Shown: positions 51,513-61,243 of the stretch, piece by piece
Layout: the number at the start of each line of letters is the position of its first letter
How positions within the stretch are numbered: position 1 is the first letter of the stretch
Assembly: GCF_001905545.1 (NCBI RefSeq)
Contig: NZ_LIPD01000004.1
Location: 598,610-662,609 of the forward strand
Source: Streptomyces sp. CB02056
GTDB taxonomy: Bacteria > Actinomycetota > Actinomycetes > Streptomycetales > Streptomycetaceae
Direction: 5' to 3'
DNA: 64,000 nt
Notes under the pieces: model-generated
Databases searched by the model: none
Told to the model about the DNA's origin: nothing
The model's input: the letters and a program-made list of their open reading frames with translations, nothing else
Translations under genes and position numbers: made by a program

Positions 51513-52474
51513 GTGCCGCCAGTCCGCCCGCCGCCCTCGCCAAGGGGCCCGAGGGGTCACAGGGGTCCAAGGGATCCGCGGGGCCCGGCCGGTCCGGCCG
51601 GCTCCGCCGCGCCCGCTGGCGCCGCGGCGCCGTGCCGTACCTGCTGCTCGCCCCCGCCCTGCTCACCTTCGGCGTGTTCAAGGCCTACCCGGTCATCGAC
51701 TCGCTGCTGCTCTCCTTCACCACCGGCTCCGGCGCCGCCACCCGCGACGCCGGACTCGCCAACTACCAGCGCCTGCTGGACGATCCGCTGTTCTGGACGG
51801 CCCTGCGCAACACCGGCGAGATCCTCGTCGTCCAGGTCCCGCTGATGCTCGGCCTGGCCCTGCTGATGGCCGTCGGCATCAACTCCGCGCTGGTGCGCTG
51901 GCGTACGGTGTGGCGGCTCGGCGTCTTCATGCCCTCGGTCACCGGCCTGGTCGCCACCGGCGTGATGTTCGCCTACCTGCTCAAGGCCGACGACGGCGCC
52001 GTCAACTGGCTGCTGAACGCCGTCGGCCTGCCCTCCGTCGACTGGCTGGGCCAGCCCGTCTGGGCCCGGATGGCCGTCGTCGTGGTGCTCACCTGGCACT
52101 ACACCGGCTACAACGCCGTCATCTACCTCGCCGGACTCCAGTCCATACCAAGGGAGTTGTACGAGGCCGCGATGGTCGACGGGGCCGGCCCGATCCGCCG
52201 CTTCACCTCGATCACCGTCCCCGCGCTGCGCCCGGTGCTGCTGTTCACCGTCGTGCTCTCGACCATCGGCACGCTCCAGCTCTTCGACGAGCCGTACGTG
52301 CTGACCGGCGGCGGGCCGGACAACGCCACCCTGACCGTCTCCATGTACCTGTACCAGAACGGCTTCCGGTACTTCGACTTCGGCTACGCCTCCGCCATCG
52401 CCTACGCGCTCACCCTGCTCGTGTCGGTGCTCGGCGCCGTCCAGATGCGCCTGATGGGGGAGAAGGACAAGTGA
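51509..52474 (+). CDS. Sugar ABC transporter permease (MalF type)
   Basis: 321 residues, six membrane segments. The EAA loop is LYEAAMVDGAGPIRRFTSIT, typical of CUT1 permeases. The start ATG overlaps the stop of the binding protein (ATGA). A Gly/Ser/Pro-rich N-terminus precedes the first segment. No ATPase gene is in the operon, so a shared MsiK-like ATPase is expected elsewhere. Confidence 0.92.
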   Translation: MSAASPPAALAKGPEGSQGSKGSAGPGRSGRLRRARWRRGAVPYLLLAPALLTFGVFKAYPVIDSLLLSFTTGSGAATRDAGLANYQRLLDDPLFWTALRNTGEILVVQVPLMLGLALLMAVGINSALVRWRTVWRLGVFMPSVTGLVATGVMFAYLLKADDGAVNWLLNAVGLPSVDWLGQPVWARMAVVVVLTWHYTGYNAVIYLAGLQSIPRELYEAAMVDGAGPIRRFTSITVPALRPVLLFTVVLSTIGTLQLFDEPYVLTGGGPDNATLTVSMYLYQNGFRYFDFGYASAIAYALTLLVSVLGAVQMRLMGEKDK

Positions 52475-53298
52475 ACCTCAAGAAACTGCGCGGCTGGCCG
52501 CTGACCTTCTTCCTGGCCGGCGTCACCGGGCTGTCGATCGCCCCCTTCTACTGGCTGGTGGTCTCCGCCACCCGCAAGGACACCGAGGTCTTCGACTGGC
52601 CGCCGAAGCTGCTGCCCGGCGGGAGCCTCGGCGAGAACCTGAGCCACCTGGAACAGAAGATCGGCCTGCTCCGGGTGGTCGGCAACTCCCTGCTGGTGGC
52701 GGGGGTCCAGACCCTGGGCGCCCTGGTCGTGGCGCTGCTCGCGGGCTACGCCTTCGCCAAGTTCCGCTTCCGCGGCCGCACCCTGCTCTTCGCGCTGCTG
52801 CTCTCCACCCTCGTGGTGCCCGAACAGGTGGTGCTGGTACCGCTGTTCAAGATGATGACGGACTTCGGCCTGCTGGACACCTACCAGGCGCTGATCCTGC
52901 CGGGCCTGTGCGTGCCGTTCGCCATCTTCCTGATGCGGCAGTCGCTGAGCAGCCTGCCGGACGAGCTCCTGGACGCCGCCCGGGTCGACGGCGCGGGCGA
53001 ACTCCGGGTGCTGTTCAGCGTGGTGGTGCCGGTCATGCGGCCGGTGCTGGCGGCCCTGTCGATCTTCCTCTTCCTGGGCTCCTGGAACCAGTTCGTCTGG
53101 CCGCTGATCGCCCTGCGCAGCCCCGAGATGCACACCCTGCCGGTCGCCCTGGCGACGCTGCACGGCAACAAGTCCAACACCGACTACGGCGCGATCCTCT
53201 CCGGCACCGCGCTGTCCACCCTGCCGATGATGGTCCTCTTCCTGGTCCTCCAACGGCAGTTCATCTCCGGCCTGCTGGCCGGCGCCACGAAGGGCTGA
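52471..53298 (+). CDS. Sugar ABC transporter permease (MalG type)
   Basis: 275 residues, six membrane segments. The EAA loop is LLDAARVDGAGELRVLFSVV. The GTG start at 52471 overlaps the MalF-type stop (GTGA). Partner of the preceding permease. Confidence 0.92.
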   Translation: MNLKKLRGWPLTFFLAGVTGLSIAPFYWLVVSATRKDTEVFDWPPKLLPGGSLGENLSHLEQKIGLLRVVGNSLLVAGVQTLGALVVALLAGYAFAKFRFRGRTLLFALLLSTLVVPEQVVLVPLFKMMTDFGLLDTYQALILPGLCVPFAIFLMRQSLSSLPDELLDAARVDGAGELRVLFSVVVPVMRPVLAALSIFLFLGSWNQFVWPLIALRSPEMHTLPVALATLHGNKSNTDYGAILSGTALSTLPMMVLFLVLQRQFISGLLAGATKG

Positions 53299-53300
53299 CC

Positions 53301-55136
53301 ATGACCGAGACGAACGACACCGGCACGACCGTGAGCACGGCCGGCGCCACGGCCGGTACGAGCGGGACGACGGCCGGCGCGGCGGCGGCCGACGTCTGGG
53401 AGCCGCACGCCCCCACCGCCGCCGGCGGCCTGCGCCCGCTGTACGCCGACGGGCTGGACCTGCGGGTGAGCGGCACGGGCACGGCCCGGGGCGTCGCCGA
53501 CGGCGTGGTGGAGGTGACCGCCGAGGGCCCGGGCGAGGTCCGGATCGAGTGGCGGGTGCCCTGCGTCGACGCCACCGCCCTCTGGACCCCCGAGCCGCGC
53601 GGCACCGGCTGGCTGCCCGCCGCCTGGAGCGCCCCGCGCCGCACCTCGCTGGCCAACGGCGCGCCGATCGCCGCGCTGGTCGGCACCGGCGACGTCGCGC
53701 TGAGCGCTTTCGCGGCCGGTCGCCCGGACGTGCTGGCCGGGGCCGGAGTGGTCGAGGAGACCGGCGAGTTCCGGTTCTGGGCCCAGGCCACCGACCGGCT
53801 CACCGTCCGGATCGACACCTCGCGCCGGCACTTCGGGCGCGCCCTGGCCGACCTGGCCGCCTGGTGGGGCGAGGGCCGTACGGCCGACATCCCGGAGGCC
53901 GCCCGCCGTCCCGCGTACTCCACCTGGTACTCGATGCACCAGGACATCACCCCCAAGGGCGTCGAGACCCAGGCCGCGCTCGGCAAGGAGCTGGGCCTGG
54001 ACGTGATCATCGTGGACGACGGCTGGATGACCGCCGACCGCACCCGCGGCTACGCCCACTGCGGCGACTGGGAGCCGGTCTCGCTGCCCGACACCGCCGC
54101 CCACGTCCGGCGGGTGCACGAGCTCGGGGTGCGCTACATGCTCTGGTACGCGCTGCCGTTCATCGGCAAGGACAGCGCCGCGTACCGGGAGATCGGCCAC
54201 CTCGCGCTGGCCGACGCCGCCCACATGGGCGCGATCGTCGCCGACCCGCGCCACCCCGAGGTCCGGGCCTTCCTCACCGACCGGCTCGTCCGGGCCGTCG
54301 AGGAGTGGGGCATGGACGGCCTCAAGGTGGACTTCGTCGACTGGTTCGCCCGGGCCGCGGAGCGCGACGACGCCCCGGCGGCCCGCCCCGGCGCGGACTG
54401 CGCGAGCGTGGACGAGGGCGTGGAGCGGCTGCTCGCCGCGATCCGCGGCCGGATCACCGCCGCGAACCCGGAGGCGATGATCGAGCACCGCCAGCCGTAC
54501 GTCAGCCCCGGCCTGTGGCCGTACGCCACCATGATCCGCGCCACCGACTGCCCGCTCAGCCCGCAGGAGAACCGGCAGCGGACCATCGACGTGCGGCTGG
54601 CCGCCGGGCCCGTCCCGGTCCACGCCGACATGCTGATGTGGCACCGGGAGGAACCGGCCGAGCAGGTCGCCTGCCACCTGATCAACGTGCTGTTCTCGGT
54701 GCCGCAGATCTCCGTCGACCTCGCCGCCCAGAGCGAGGAGCAGCGCGAGGCGATCGCCTTCTGGCTCGGCGTCTTCCGCGAGCACGCCGACACCCTCCAG
54801 CTCGGCGAGCTGCTCCCGGCCCGCCCGGACCTCGGCTACCCGATGGTCACCGCGCGCGGCACCGGCGGCGGGACCGGCGCCGGTACCGACACCGGCACGG
54901 TGGCCGTGGCCCGGTACGCCGCGCTGCCGGTGGACGCCTCCGGCGACGACTGGCGCACCCTGCTGGTGGCCAACGCCGACGCCGACCCGGACGTCCGGCT
55001 CACCGGCGGCCGCGGGCAGGTGGCGGTGACGGTGCAGGACGCCCGGGGGCGTATCGTCCGGCAGGGCGAGGTCGAGCTGGACCGGGCGGACGTGATCCCG
55101 GTGCCGCGCGGCGGGCTGCTGACCCTGCGTCGCTGA
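53301..55136 (+). CDS. GH36-type alpha-galactosidase
   Basis: 611 residues. The core (beta/alpha)8 barrel has STWYSMHQDITPKGVETQAA, VIIVDDGWM and the nucleophile region GLKVDFVDWFAR near 344; the acid/base Asp is in MIRATDCPLSPQENR. A Gly/Thr-rich N-terminal tail with no signal peptide suggests it is cytoplasmic, acting on imported oligosaccharides. A second Gly/Thr linker is near residue 520. The ATG at 53301 lies 2 bp after the permease stop. Confidence 0.88.
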   Translation: MTETNDTGTTVSTAGATAGTSGTTAGAAAADVWEPHAPTAAGGLRPLYADGLDLRVSGTGTARGVADGVVEVTAEGPGEVRIEWRVPCVDATALWTPEPRGTGWLPAAWSAPRRTSLANGAPIAALVGTGDVALSAFAAGRPDVLAGAGVVEETGEFRFWAQATDRLTVRIDTSRRHFGRALADLAAWWGEGRTADIPEAARRPAYSTWYSMHQDITPKGVETQAALGKELGLDVIIVDDGWMTADRTRGYAHCGDWEPVSLPDTAAHVRRVHELGVRYMLWYALPFIGKDSAAYREIGHLALADAAHMGAIVADPRHPEVRAFLTDRLVRAVEEWGMDGLKVDFVDWFARAAERDDAPAARPGADCASVDEGVERLLAAIRGRITAANPEAMIEHRQPYVSPGLWPYATMIRATDCPLSPQENRQRTIDVRLAAGPVPVHADMLMWHREEPAEQVACHLINVLFSVPQISVDLAAQSEEQREAIAFWLGVFREHADTLQLGELLPARPDLGYPMVTARGTGGGTGAGTDTGTVAVARYAALPVDASGDDWRTLLVANADADPDVRLTGGRGQVAVTVQDARGRIVRQGEVELDRADVIPVPRGGLLTLRR

Positions 55137-55209
55137 CCGCCTCCGGGGCCGCCGGCCGACCCCCGGGCCCCGGCCCGCTCCGCGCACCCGACCACGTCTG
55201 GAGAACCGC

Positions 55210-56274
55210 ATGCCCGAGGGACCGCACCGGCCGCGCCGCGGCGCCACCACGATCGAGGAGGTCGCCCGGGCGGCCGGGGTCTCCCGGCAGACCGTCTCCA
55301 ACGCGCTCAACGCGCCGCGGCGGGTCCGCCCGGAGACGCTGGACCGGGTGAACGCGGCGATCCGCGAACTCGGGTACCAGCCCGACCAGTCGGCCCGCTC
55401 GCTGCGCAGCGGCGCCCGGCGCACCCTCGGCTACCTCGCCCCGGTGGACGACCCGCTCGACCCCAACCCGCTGATGGCCGGCTTCCTGGAGGCCCTGGTC
55501 GACGCGGCCGGGGCGGCGGGGCAGCGGGTGCTGCTGTTCCGGCCGGGGCAGGGCGCGGCCGACCCGGTGGCCGCCATCGACGAACTGGTGGCGGCCCGTC
55601 AGGTGGACGGACTGGTGCTGGCGGACGTCCTGCACGAGGACGTCCGGATCGCCCACGCGGCCCGGCTCGGCGTCCCGTTCGCCAGCTTCGGCCGGACCGG
55701 GCCCGGCGAGCCCCAGCGCTGGGTGGACATTGGCAACGAGGCGGCGATGGCCGAGGTGGTGCGGCACCTCGCGGCGCTCGGCCACCGCCGGATCGGCTAC
55801 CTCGGGGCCGCCGAGGAGCTGCCCTGGATGGCGGCGCGGCGGGCCGGATTCCTGGCCGAGGCACGCCGGTTGGGCCTGTCCGCGGTGGCGGTGGGGGCTT
55901 CCGGGGCGGGGAGTTCCGGTACGGCGGCCGCGGGTTCCGTGGTGGCCTCCGTACGGGCGCTGCTGCGCGGGCCCGACCGGCCCACGGCCTTCGCGGCCGG
56001 CAGCGACCTGCTGGCGCTGGACGTGTACGAGGCGGTCCGGGCGGAGGGGCTGGTGGTCGGGCCCGGCGGGGTGGCCGTCACCGGGTTCCACGACACGCCG
56101 CTCTGCCGCCACCTCCACCCCGCGCTGACCTCGGTCCGGCTGCCGCTGCGGGCGATCGCCACGGCGCTGGTCGGCCGGCTGCTGGACCAGGTGCGCGGGG
56201 AGGCGGCGGCGGGGGAAGGGCTGGAACTGCCCACCGAGCTGGTGGTGCGGGGGAGTTCGGGCCGGCCCGGCTGA
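55210..56274 (+). CDS. LacI-family regulator
   Basis: 354 residues. HTH: TTIEEVARAAGVSRQTVSNA followed by LNAPRRVRPETLDRVNAAIR. The periplasmic-binding-protein-like effector domain follows. The gene follows the galactosidase by 73 bp, the normal position for the local regulator. Proposed site: TTTGAACGTTCAAA at 50046. Confidence 0.93.
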   Translation: MPEGPHRPRRGATTIEEVARAAGVSRQTVSNALNAPRRVRPETLDRVNAAIRELGYQPDQSARSLRSGARRTLGYLAPVDDPLDPNPLMAGFLEALVDAAGAAGQRVLLFRPGQGAADPVAAIDELVAARQVDGLVLADVLHEDVRIAHAARLGVPFASFGRTGPGEPQRWVDIGNEAAMAEVVRHLAALGHRRIGYLGAAEELPWMAARRAGFLAEARRLGLSAVAVGASGAGSSGTAAAGSVVASVRALLRGPDRPTAFAAGSDLLALDVYEAVRAEGLVVGPGGVAVTGFHDTPLCRHLHPALTSVRLPLRAIATALVGRLLDQVRGEAAAGEGLELPTELVVRGSSGRPG

Positions 56275-56288
56275 ATCCTTCGGATCCG

Positions 56289-57116
56289 TCAGCCGGTTCG
56301 GCCCGTGTGGTCCGCCGTCGCGGCCACGATCAGCTCGCCGACCAGTCCGGCGGCGGCCGCCCGCTGCTCGGCGGGCAGGGCGTCGTCGGTGACCAGGACG
56401 TCCAGCTGGTCCAGGTCGGCGAAGGAGGCCAGGCCGACCGCGTTCCACTTGGTGTGGTCGGCCACCACGACCACCCGGCGGGCCGAGCGGAGGAAGGCGC
56501 GGTTGGTCTCCGCCTCGGCCAGGTTCGGGGTGGTCAGCCCGGCCTCGGGGGAGAGGCCGTGGCAGCCCAGGACCAGCAGGTTGACGTGCAGGGAGCGGAT
56601 CGCCTGGTCGGCCACCGGCCCGACCAGCGCGTCCGAGGGGGTCCGCACACCGCCGGTGCGGATCACCGTGGCGGTGGACGGGGTGCCGTCCTCGGCGGGC
56701 TGTTCCAGCAGCTCGGCGATCCGCAGCGAGTTGGTCACCACGGTGAGGCCCTCGACCGAGCGCAGCCGCCGGGCGACCGCGTAGGTGGTCGTCCCGCCGG
56801 CCAGCCCGACCGCCGAGCCCGGCGGTACGAGCGCGGCGGCGGCCCGGGCGATCGCCTCCTTGGCGGGCAGCTCCCAGTGCGCCTTGGCCTCGAACCCGGG
56901 CTCGCCGGTGGCCGGCGCCTCGACCCGGACCGCGCCGCCGTGCACCTTGTGCACCAGGCCGCGGCGGGCCAGCGCGTCCAGGTCGCGCCGGACCGTCATG
57001 TCCGAGACCCCGAGGTCGCGGACCAGTTCGGTGACCCGGACCCCGCCGCGCGCGCGGATCTGCTCCAGGATCAGCACGCGGCGCTGTCCGGCGAGCGGTT
57101 GGGCGCTGTCAGCCAT
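56289..57116 (-). CDS. DeoR-family regulator
   Basis: 275 residues. HTH: QRRVLILEQIRARGGVRVTE and DLGVSDMTVRRDLDALARRG; the sugar-phosphate isomerase-like effector domain is GSAVGLAGGTTTYAVARRLR. The ATG at 57116 follows GGAGG by 7 nt. It diverges from galT and is thus likely to control galTK in response to a sugar phosphate. Confidence 0.93.
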   Translation of the reverse strand: MADSAQPLAGQRRVLILEQIRARGGVRVTELVRDLGVSDMTVRRDLDALARRGLVHKVHGGAVRVEAPATGEPGFEAKAHWELPAKEAIARAAAALVPPGSAVGLAGGTTTYAVARRLRSVEGLTVVTNSLRIAELLEQPAEDGTPSTATVIRTGGVRTPSDALVGPVADQAIRSLHVNLLVLGCHGLSPEAGLTTPNLAEAETNRAFLRSARRVVVVADHTKWNAVGLASFADLDQLDVLVTDDALPAEQRAAAAGLVGELIVAATADHTGRTG

Positions 57117-57159
57117 CGGGAGGCCTCCTTCGACCACGTCCGGTGCGTGGCCCTGGTGG

Positions 57160-57192
57160 ATAATGTTTGAGATTGTAGCTTTCTGTTGATTC
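57160..57192. promoter_or_regulatory. Direct-repeat DeoR-type control region between deoR-like gene and galT
   Basis: TGTTTGAGATT (57164) and TCTGTTGATTC (57182) are similar direct repeats 18 bp apart. GATAAT (57159-57164) may be a galT -10 box. DeoR proteins often bind such repeats. Confidence 0.45.
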
Positions 57193-57227
57193 CGGTGTTC
57201 CACTCAGAGCTCAGAGGAAGAAGGGCC

Positions 57228-58400
57228 ATGCCCGGGACGTCCCTGACCCAGCCCACCGTCAGGACCGTGACCACCCTCGCGGACGGTCGGCAACTGATCT
57301 ACTACGACAGCGGCGCGGCCTGCGACGCCGCCTGTGACGGCGGTACGGCCTGCGGTGGTGGCACGACCTGCGACGGCGGCACGGCCGCCCGCCGCGACGC
57401 CGTGGACGAGCGGCCGCTCGACCCGCAGGCCCCCGGCTCCGAGGTCCGGCTCGACCCGGCCACCGGCGACTGGGTCACCATCGCGGCCCACCGCCAGGCG
57501 CGCACCTACCAGCCGCCGCCCGAGGAGTGCCCGCTCTGCCCGTCCCGGGACGGGCGGCACAGCGAGATCCCGGCCGCGGACTACCAGGTGGCCGTCTTCG
57601 AGAACCGCTTCCCCTCGCTGGCCGGCCCGCCCGCGGAGCCCGTCCGGGCCGCCGAGGGCCTGTGGACCAGCGGCCCCGGCGCCGGGCGCTGCGAGGTGGT
57701 CTGCTTCACCGCCGACCACGAGGCCTCCTTCGCCGACCTCACCCCCGAGCGGGCCCGGCTGGTCCTGGACGCCTGGACCGACCGCACCGCCGAACTCTCC
57801 GCCCTGCCCGGCGTGCGGCAGGTCTACTGCTTCGAGAACCGGGGCGCCGAGATCGGCGTCACCCTCGCCCACCCGCACGGCCAGATCTACGCCCTGCCCT
57901 TCACCGCGCCGCGCACCGCCCGGATGGCCGCACGCGCCGCCGAGCACCGCGCCACTGCCGGCCGCAACCTCTTCGACGACCTGCTCGCCGCCGAACGCGC
58001 CCACGGCGAGCGCGTCGTCCTCGCCGGGACGCACTGGACGGCCTTCGTCCCCTTCGCCGCCCGCTGGCCGTACGAGGTGCACCTGTACCCGCACCGCCGG
58101 GTGCCCGACCTGACCGCGCTGGACGCCGACCAGCGGGACGAATTCCCCACCCTCTACCTGGAGTTGCTGCGCCGCTTCGACCGGCTCTTCGGCACCGGCC
58201 GCACCCCGTACATCTCCGCCTGGCACCAGGCCCCCGCCGATCAGCGGGACGAACTCGCCCTGCACCTGGAGCTGTTCACCATCCGCCGCACCGCCGACAA
58301 GCTCAAGTACCTGGCCGGGGTGGAATCCGGCATGGACGCCTTCGTCAACGACGTCACCCCCGAGCACGCGGCCCGCCGGCTGCGGGAGGCCACCGCATGA
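57228..58400 (+). CDS. galT: Galactose-1-phosphate uridylyltransferase
   Basis: 390 residues. Active site HPHGQ near 215-219, ECPLCPS zinc site and AVFENRFPSL. It exchanges UMP between UDP-glucose and galactose-1-phosphate in the Leloir pathway. Residues about 28-50 carry an unusual low-complexity insert (ACDAACDGGTACGGGTTCDG) with five Cys. The ATG at 57228 follows AGAGGAAGAAGGG. The next gene, galK, overlaps by 4 bp. Confidence 0.93.
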   Translation: MPGTSLTQPTVRTVTTLADGRQLIYYDSGAACDAACDGGTACGGGTTCDGGTAARRDAVDERPLDPQAPGSEVRLDPATGDWVTIAAHRQARTYQPPPEECPLCPSRDGRHSEIPAADYQVAVFENRFPSLAGPPAEPVRAAEGLWTSGPGAGRCEVVCFTADHEASFADLTPERARLVLDAWTDRTAELSALPGVRQVYCFENRGAEIGVTLAHPHGQIYALPFTAPRTARMAARAAEHRATAGRNLFDDLLAAERAHGERVVLAGTHWTAFVPFAARWPYEVHLYPHRRVPDLTALDADQRDEFPTLYLELLRRFDRLFGTGRTPYISAWHQAPADQRDELALHLELFTIRRTADKLKYLAGVESGMDAFVNDVTPEHAARRLREATA

Positions 58401-59524
58401 ACGACTTCGCGCAGCTGTACGGCCGTCCGTCCGAGGGGGAGTGGGCCGCCCCCGGCCGGGTGAACCTGATCGGCGAACACACCGACTACAACCTCGGGTT
58501 CGTCCTCCCGATCGCCCTGCCGCAGACCGTCCGCGCCCAGGCCGCCCGCAGCGGGGACGGATTGCTGCGGCTCTGGTCCGCCCAGGGGAGGGAACTCGTC
58601 GCGCTCAGGGTCGACGACCTCGCGCCGGGCTCCGTGCCCGGCTGGGCCGGCTACCCGGCCGGGGTGGTCTGGGCGCTGCGCGAGGCCGGGCACCCGGTCG
58701 GCGGGGCGGACCTCCGGCTGGACAGCGACGTGCCCAGCGGCGCCGGGCTGTCCTCCTCCGCCGCGCTGGAGTGCGTCGTCGCCGCCGCCTACAACGACCT
58801 GTACGGGCTGGGCCTTTCGGCCGCCGAGCTGGCGGTGCTCGCACAGCGGGCCGAGAACGCCTTCGTCGGCGTGCCCTGCGGGATCATGGACCAGATGGCC
58901 TCGATGTGCTGCCGCCCCGGGGCCGCGCTGTTCCTGGACAGCCGGGATCTGATGATGCGTCAGGTGCCCGTCGACCTGGCGGGCGCGGGCCTGGCCCTGC
59001 TGGTCCTGGACACCCGGGTGAAGCACGACCTCGGCGACGGCGCCTACGCCGCGCTGCGGGCCGGCTGCGAACGGGCCGCCGCCCTGCTCGGGCTGTCCGC
59101 GCTGCGCTCGCTCCAGCCGTCCGGGCTGGCCGACGCGCTCGCCCAACTCCCCTCGGAGCTGGTTCCGTTGGTGCGGCACGTGGTCACCGAGAACGCCCGG
59201 GTGGAGGCCGCCGTCGCCCTTCTGGACGCCGGCGACCCCGCCGCGCTCGGCCCGATCCTCACCGCCGGACACGCCTCGCTGCGCGACGACTACCGGGTCT
59301 CCTGCCCGGAGACCGACCTCGCCGTCGAGGCCGCCGTGGCCGCCGGCGCCCACGGCGCGCGGATGACCGGCGGCGGCTTCGGCGGCTCGGTCATCGCCCT
59401 GGTGGACGCGGACGCGGCCGGACACGTCGCCGCCGAGGTCACCGCCGCGTTCCGCGCGGCCGGGTACGCGGAGCCGCGCACCCTCACCGCCGTCCCGGCG
59501 GAGGGGGCGCGCCGGCTCCACTGA
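58397..59524 (+). CDS. galK: Galactokinase
   Basis: 375 residues. GHMP kinase motifs: GRVNLIGEHTDYN, VPSGAGLSSSAALE and MTGGGFGGSVIALV. It phosphorylates galactose with ATP. The ATG overlaps the galT stop as ATGA. galE is not found in this window. Confidence 0.95.
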   Translation: MNDFAQLYGRPSEGEWAAPGRVNLIGEHTDYNLGFVLPIALPQTVRAQAARSGDGLLRLWSAQGRELVALRVDDLAPGSVPGWAGYPAGVVWALREAGHPVGGADLRLDSDVPSGAGLSSSAALECVVAAAYNDLYGLGLSAAELAVLAQRAENAFVGVPCGIMDQMASMCCRPGAALFLDSRDLMMRQVPVDLAGAGLALLVLDTRVKHDLGDGAYAALRAGCERAAALLGLSALRSLQPSGLADALAQLPSELVPLVRHVVTENARVEAAVALLDAGDPAALGPILTAGHASLRDDYRVSCPETDLAVEAAVAAGAHGARMTGGGFGGSVIALVDADAAGHVAAEVTAAFRAAGYAEPRTLTAVPAEGARRLH

Positions 59525-59552
59525 GCTGCCGGCTCCGCCTCCTTCGGCGGGG

Positions 59553-60215
59553 TCAGGCCTTGTGGGCCGCCGGGCGCTCCGGAGACGCCTCCGCGAGCGC
59601 CCGGGTGACCGCCTCGACACCGGCGCGCAGCCCGTACACCGGGGTGGCCGGCTGCTGGCGCCAGGACTCGTCGATGCCGCCCGCGTCCACGGTGTCGAAG
59701 CCCAACTCGTCGACCAGCGCCCGGACCACCCGCTTGGCCGCCTCGTCGTCCGAGGCGACCGGCACGGCCAACCGCTCCGGGTCGCCCGCCGGGCGCGGAC
59801 GCTCCAGCAGGTCCTGGGCGTAGGTGCCGTTGAACACCTTCACCACCCGGTGCCCGATGTGCTGCTCCGTCCACCGGCTCTCGGTGAGCCCGCCGTCCTC
59901 GATCGCGTCGATCCGGCCGTCGCGCTCCTTCGGGTAGTAGTTGCCGGTGTCGATCACCGCGACGCCCTCGGCGGCGCCGTCCAGCAGCCCGGCGGGCAGG
60001 TCCGGCACGTTCTTCAGCGGCACCGTCACCACCACCACCTGTGCCCCGCGGGCGGCCTCGGGGACCGTCACCGCCGTCGCCCCGGTCTCGTCGACCAGTG
60101 CCTTGAGCGTCTCCGGGCCGCGGGAGTTCGCCACCGCCACCTCATGCCCCAGCGCGGTCAGCCGCCGCGTCAGGTTGCCGCCGATGTTGCCCGCGCCGAT
60201 GATGCCGATCTTCAT
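59553..60215 (-). CDS. NADPH-dependent F420 reductase-like oxidoreductase
   Basis: 220 residues. The Rossmann motif MKIGIIGAGNIGGNLTRRLT and the ANSRGPE loop are those of the F420-NADP reductase (FNO) family; RVVKVFNGTYAQDLLERPRP is the usual central piece. Many members are simply NAD(P)-binding proteins. The ATG at 60215 follows AAGGA by 6 nt. It diverges from the SDR gene. Confidence 0.85.
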   Translation of the reverse strand: MKIGIIGAGNIGGNLTRRLTALGHEVAVANSRGPETLKALVDETGATAVTVPEAARGAQVVVVTVPLKNVPDLPAGLLDGAAEGVAVIDTGNYYPKERDGRIDAIEDGGLTESRWTEQHIGHRVVKVFNGTYAQDLLERPRPAGDPERLAVPVASDDEAAKRVVRALVDELGFDTVDAGGIDESWRQQPATPVYGLRAGVEAVTRALAEASPERPAAHKA

Positions 60216-60410
60216 GGGAAGTCCTTCTTCGCGAGTGCCGTAGTGGACCGTCGCCTTGGCCCAACCACCCGGTGATCGCTCCGATTCCCGGTCGGGAGGG
60301 CGGTTTTCCGGAGCCGTTCTCCAGAGGTGTCTTTCGGAGGGTGGTCCTCCGGGACCCACGGTCGGACCGGGCCTGGTGCCGGCCCGGCGCCGGTCACGAG
60401 GGTGGACGCC

Positions 60411-61190
60411 ATGAACAACATCTCCTCCGACGCCACCACCCCCGCCGTCCTCGTCACCGGCGGCACCAGCGGCATGGGCTTCGCCACCGCCCGCCACCTC
60501 CTCGGCACCGGCGCCCGGGTCGTCATCACCGGCCGCGACGAGGACCGGCTCGCCCGCGCCGCGGCCCGCCTCGACGCCGGCGACCGGCTGCTCACCGTCC
60601 GCGCCGACGCCTCCGTACCCGCCGACCTCGCCCGGCTGGCCGACACCGTGGGTGAGCGGTACGGCCGCCTCGACGGGGTCTTCGCCAACGCGGGCGTGGC
60701 CGGCTTCCAACCGGTCGGCGAGGTGGCGGAGGCCGAGTTCGACCGGATCGTCGCCACCAACCTCAAGGGCGTGTTCTTCACCGTCCAGCACGCCCTGCCG
60801 CTGCTGGACGCCGCCGGCGGCGGATCGGTCGTCCTCAACGCCTCCTGGACCCCGCACCGCGGCCTGCCCGGCGCCGCCGTCTACGCCGCCAGCAAGGCCG
60901 CCGTCCTCAGCCTCGCCCGCACCCTCGCGAGCGAACTCGCCGGGCGCGGCATCCGGGTCAACTCGGTCAGCCCCGGCTACATCGTCACCGAGATGTTCCA
61001 CGCGGCCGTCCCCGACCCGGCCGACCACGAGCCGATCCGCCGCCACGTCCCGCTCGGCCGGCTGGGCACCGCCGAGGACGTCGCGGAGACGGTCGCCTTC
61101 CTGCTCTCCGAGCGCTCCTCATACATCACCGGTCAGGACGTCGTGATCGACGGCGGGCTCGTCCCGGCCTTCCCGTCGCTGACCGGCTGA
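60411..61190 (+). CDS. Short-chain dehydrogenase/reductase
   Basis: 259 residues. The cofactor motif is VLVTGGTSGMGFATARHLLG; GVFANAGVAGF is the NAG block; the catalytic Ser lies in LNASW and YAASK supplies Tyr and Lys. A classical SDR, here followed by an XRE regulator with a strong palindrome between them, a pairing common in streptomycetes. Substrate unknown. Confidence 0.92.
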   Translation: MNNISSDATTPAVLVTGGTSGMGFATARHLLGTGARVVITGRDEDRLARAAARLDAGDRLLTVRADASVPADLARLADTVGERYGRLDGVFANAGVAGFQPVGEVAEAEFDRIVATNLKGVFFTVQHALPLLDAAGGGSVVLNASWTPHRGLPGAAVYAASKAAVLSLARTLASELAGRGIRVNSVSPGYIVTEMFHAAVPDPADHEPIRRHVPLGRLGTAEDVAETVAFLLSERSSYITGQDVVIDGGLVPAFPSLTG

Positions 61191-61199
61191 GTGCCTCTT

Positions 61200-61228
61200 C
61201 GTGCCTGGTCCTGGCAGGACCAGGCACG
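61200..61228. promoter_or_regulatory. 29-bp perfect palindrome between SDR and XRE regulator
   Basis: CGTGCCTGGTCCTG, a central G, then the exact complement. It ends 15 bp before the regulator start and 9 bp after the SDR stop. It could be the regulator's own operator or a terminator of the SDR; there is no T-run. Confidence 0.6.
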
Positions 61229-61243
61229 GCGGCACCCGTCCGG

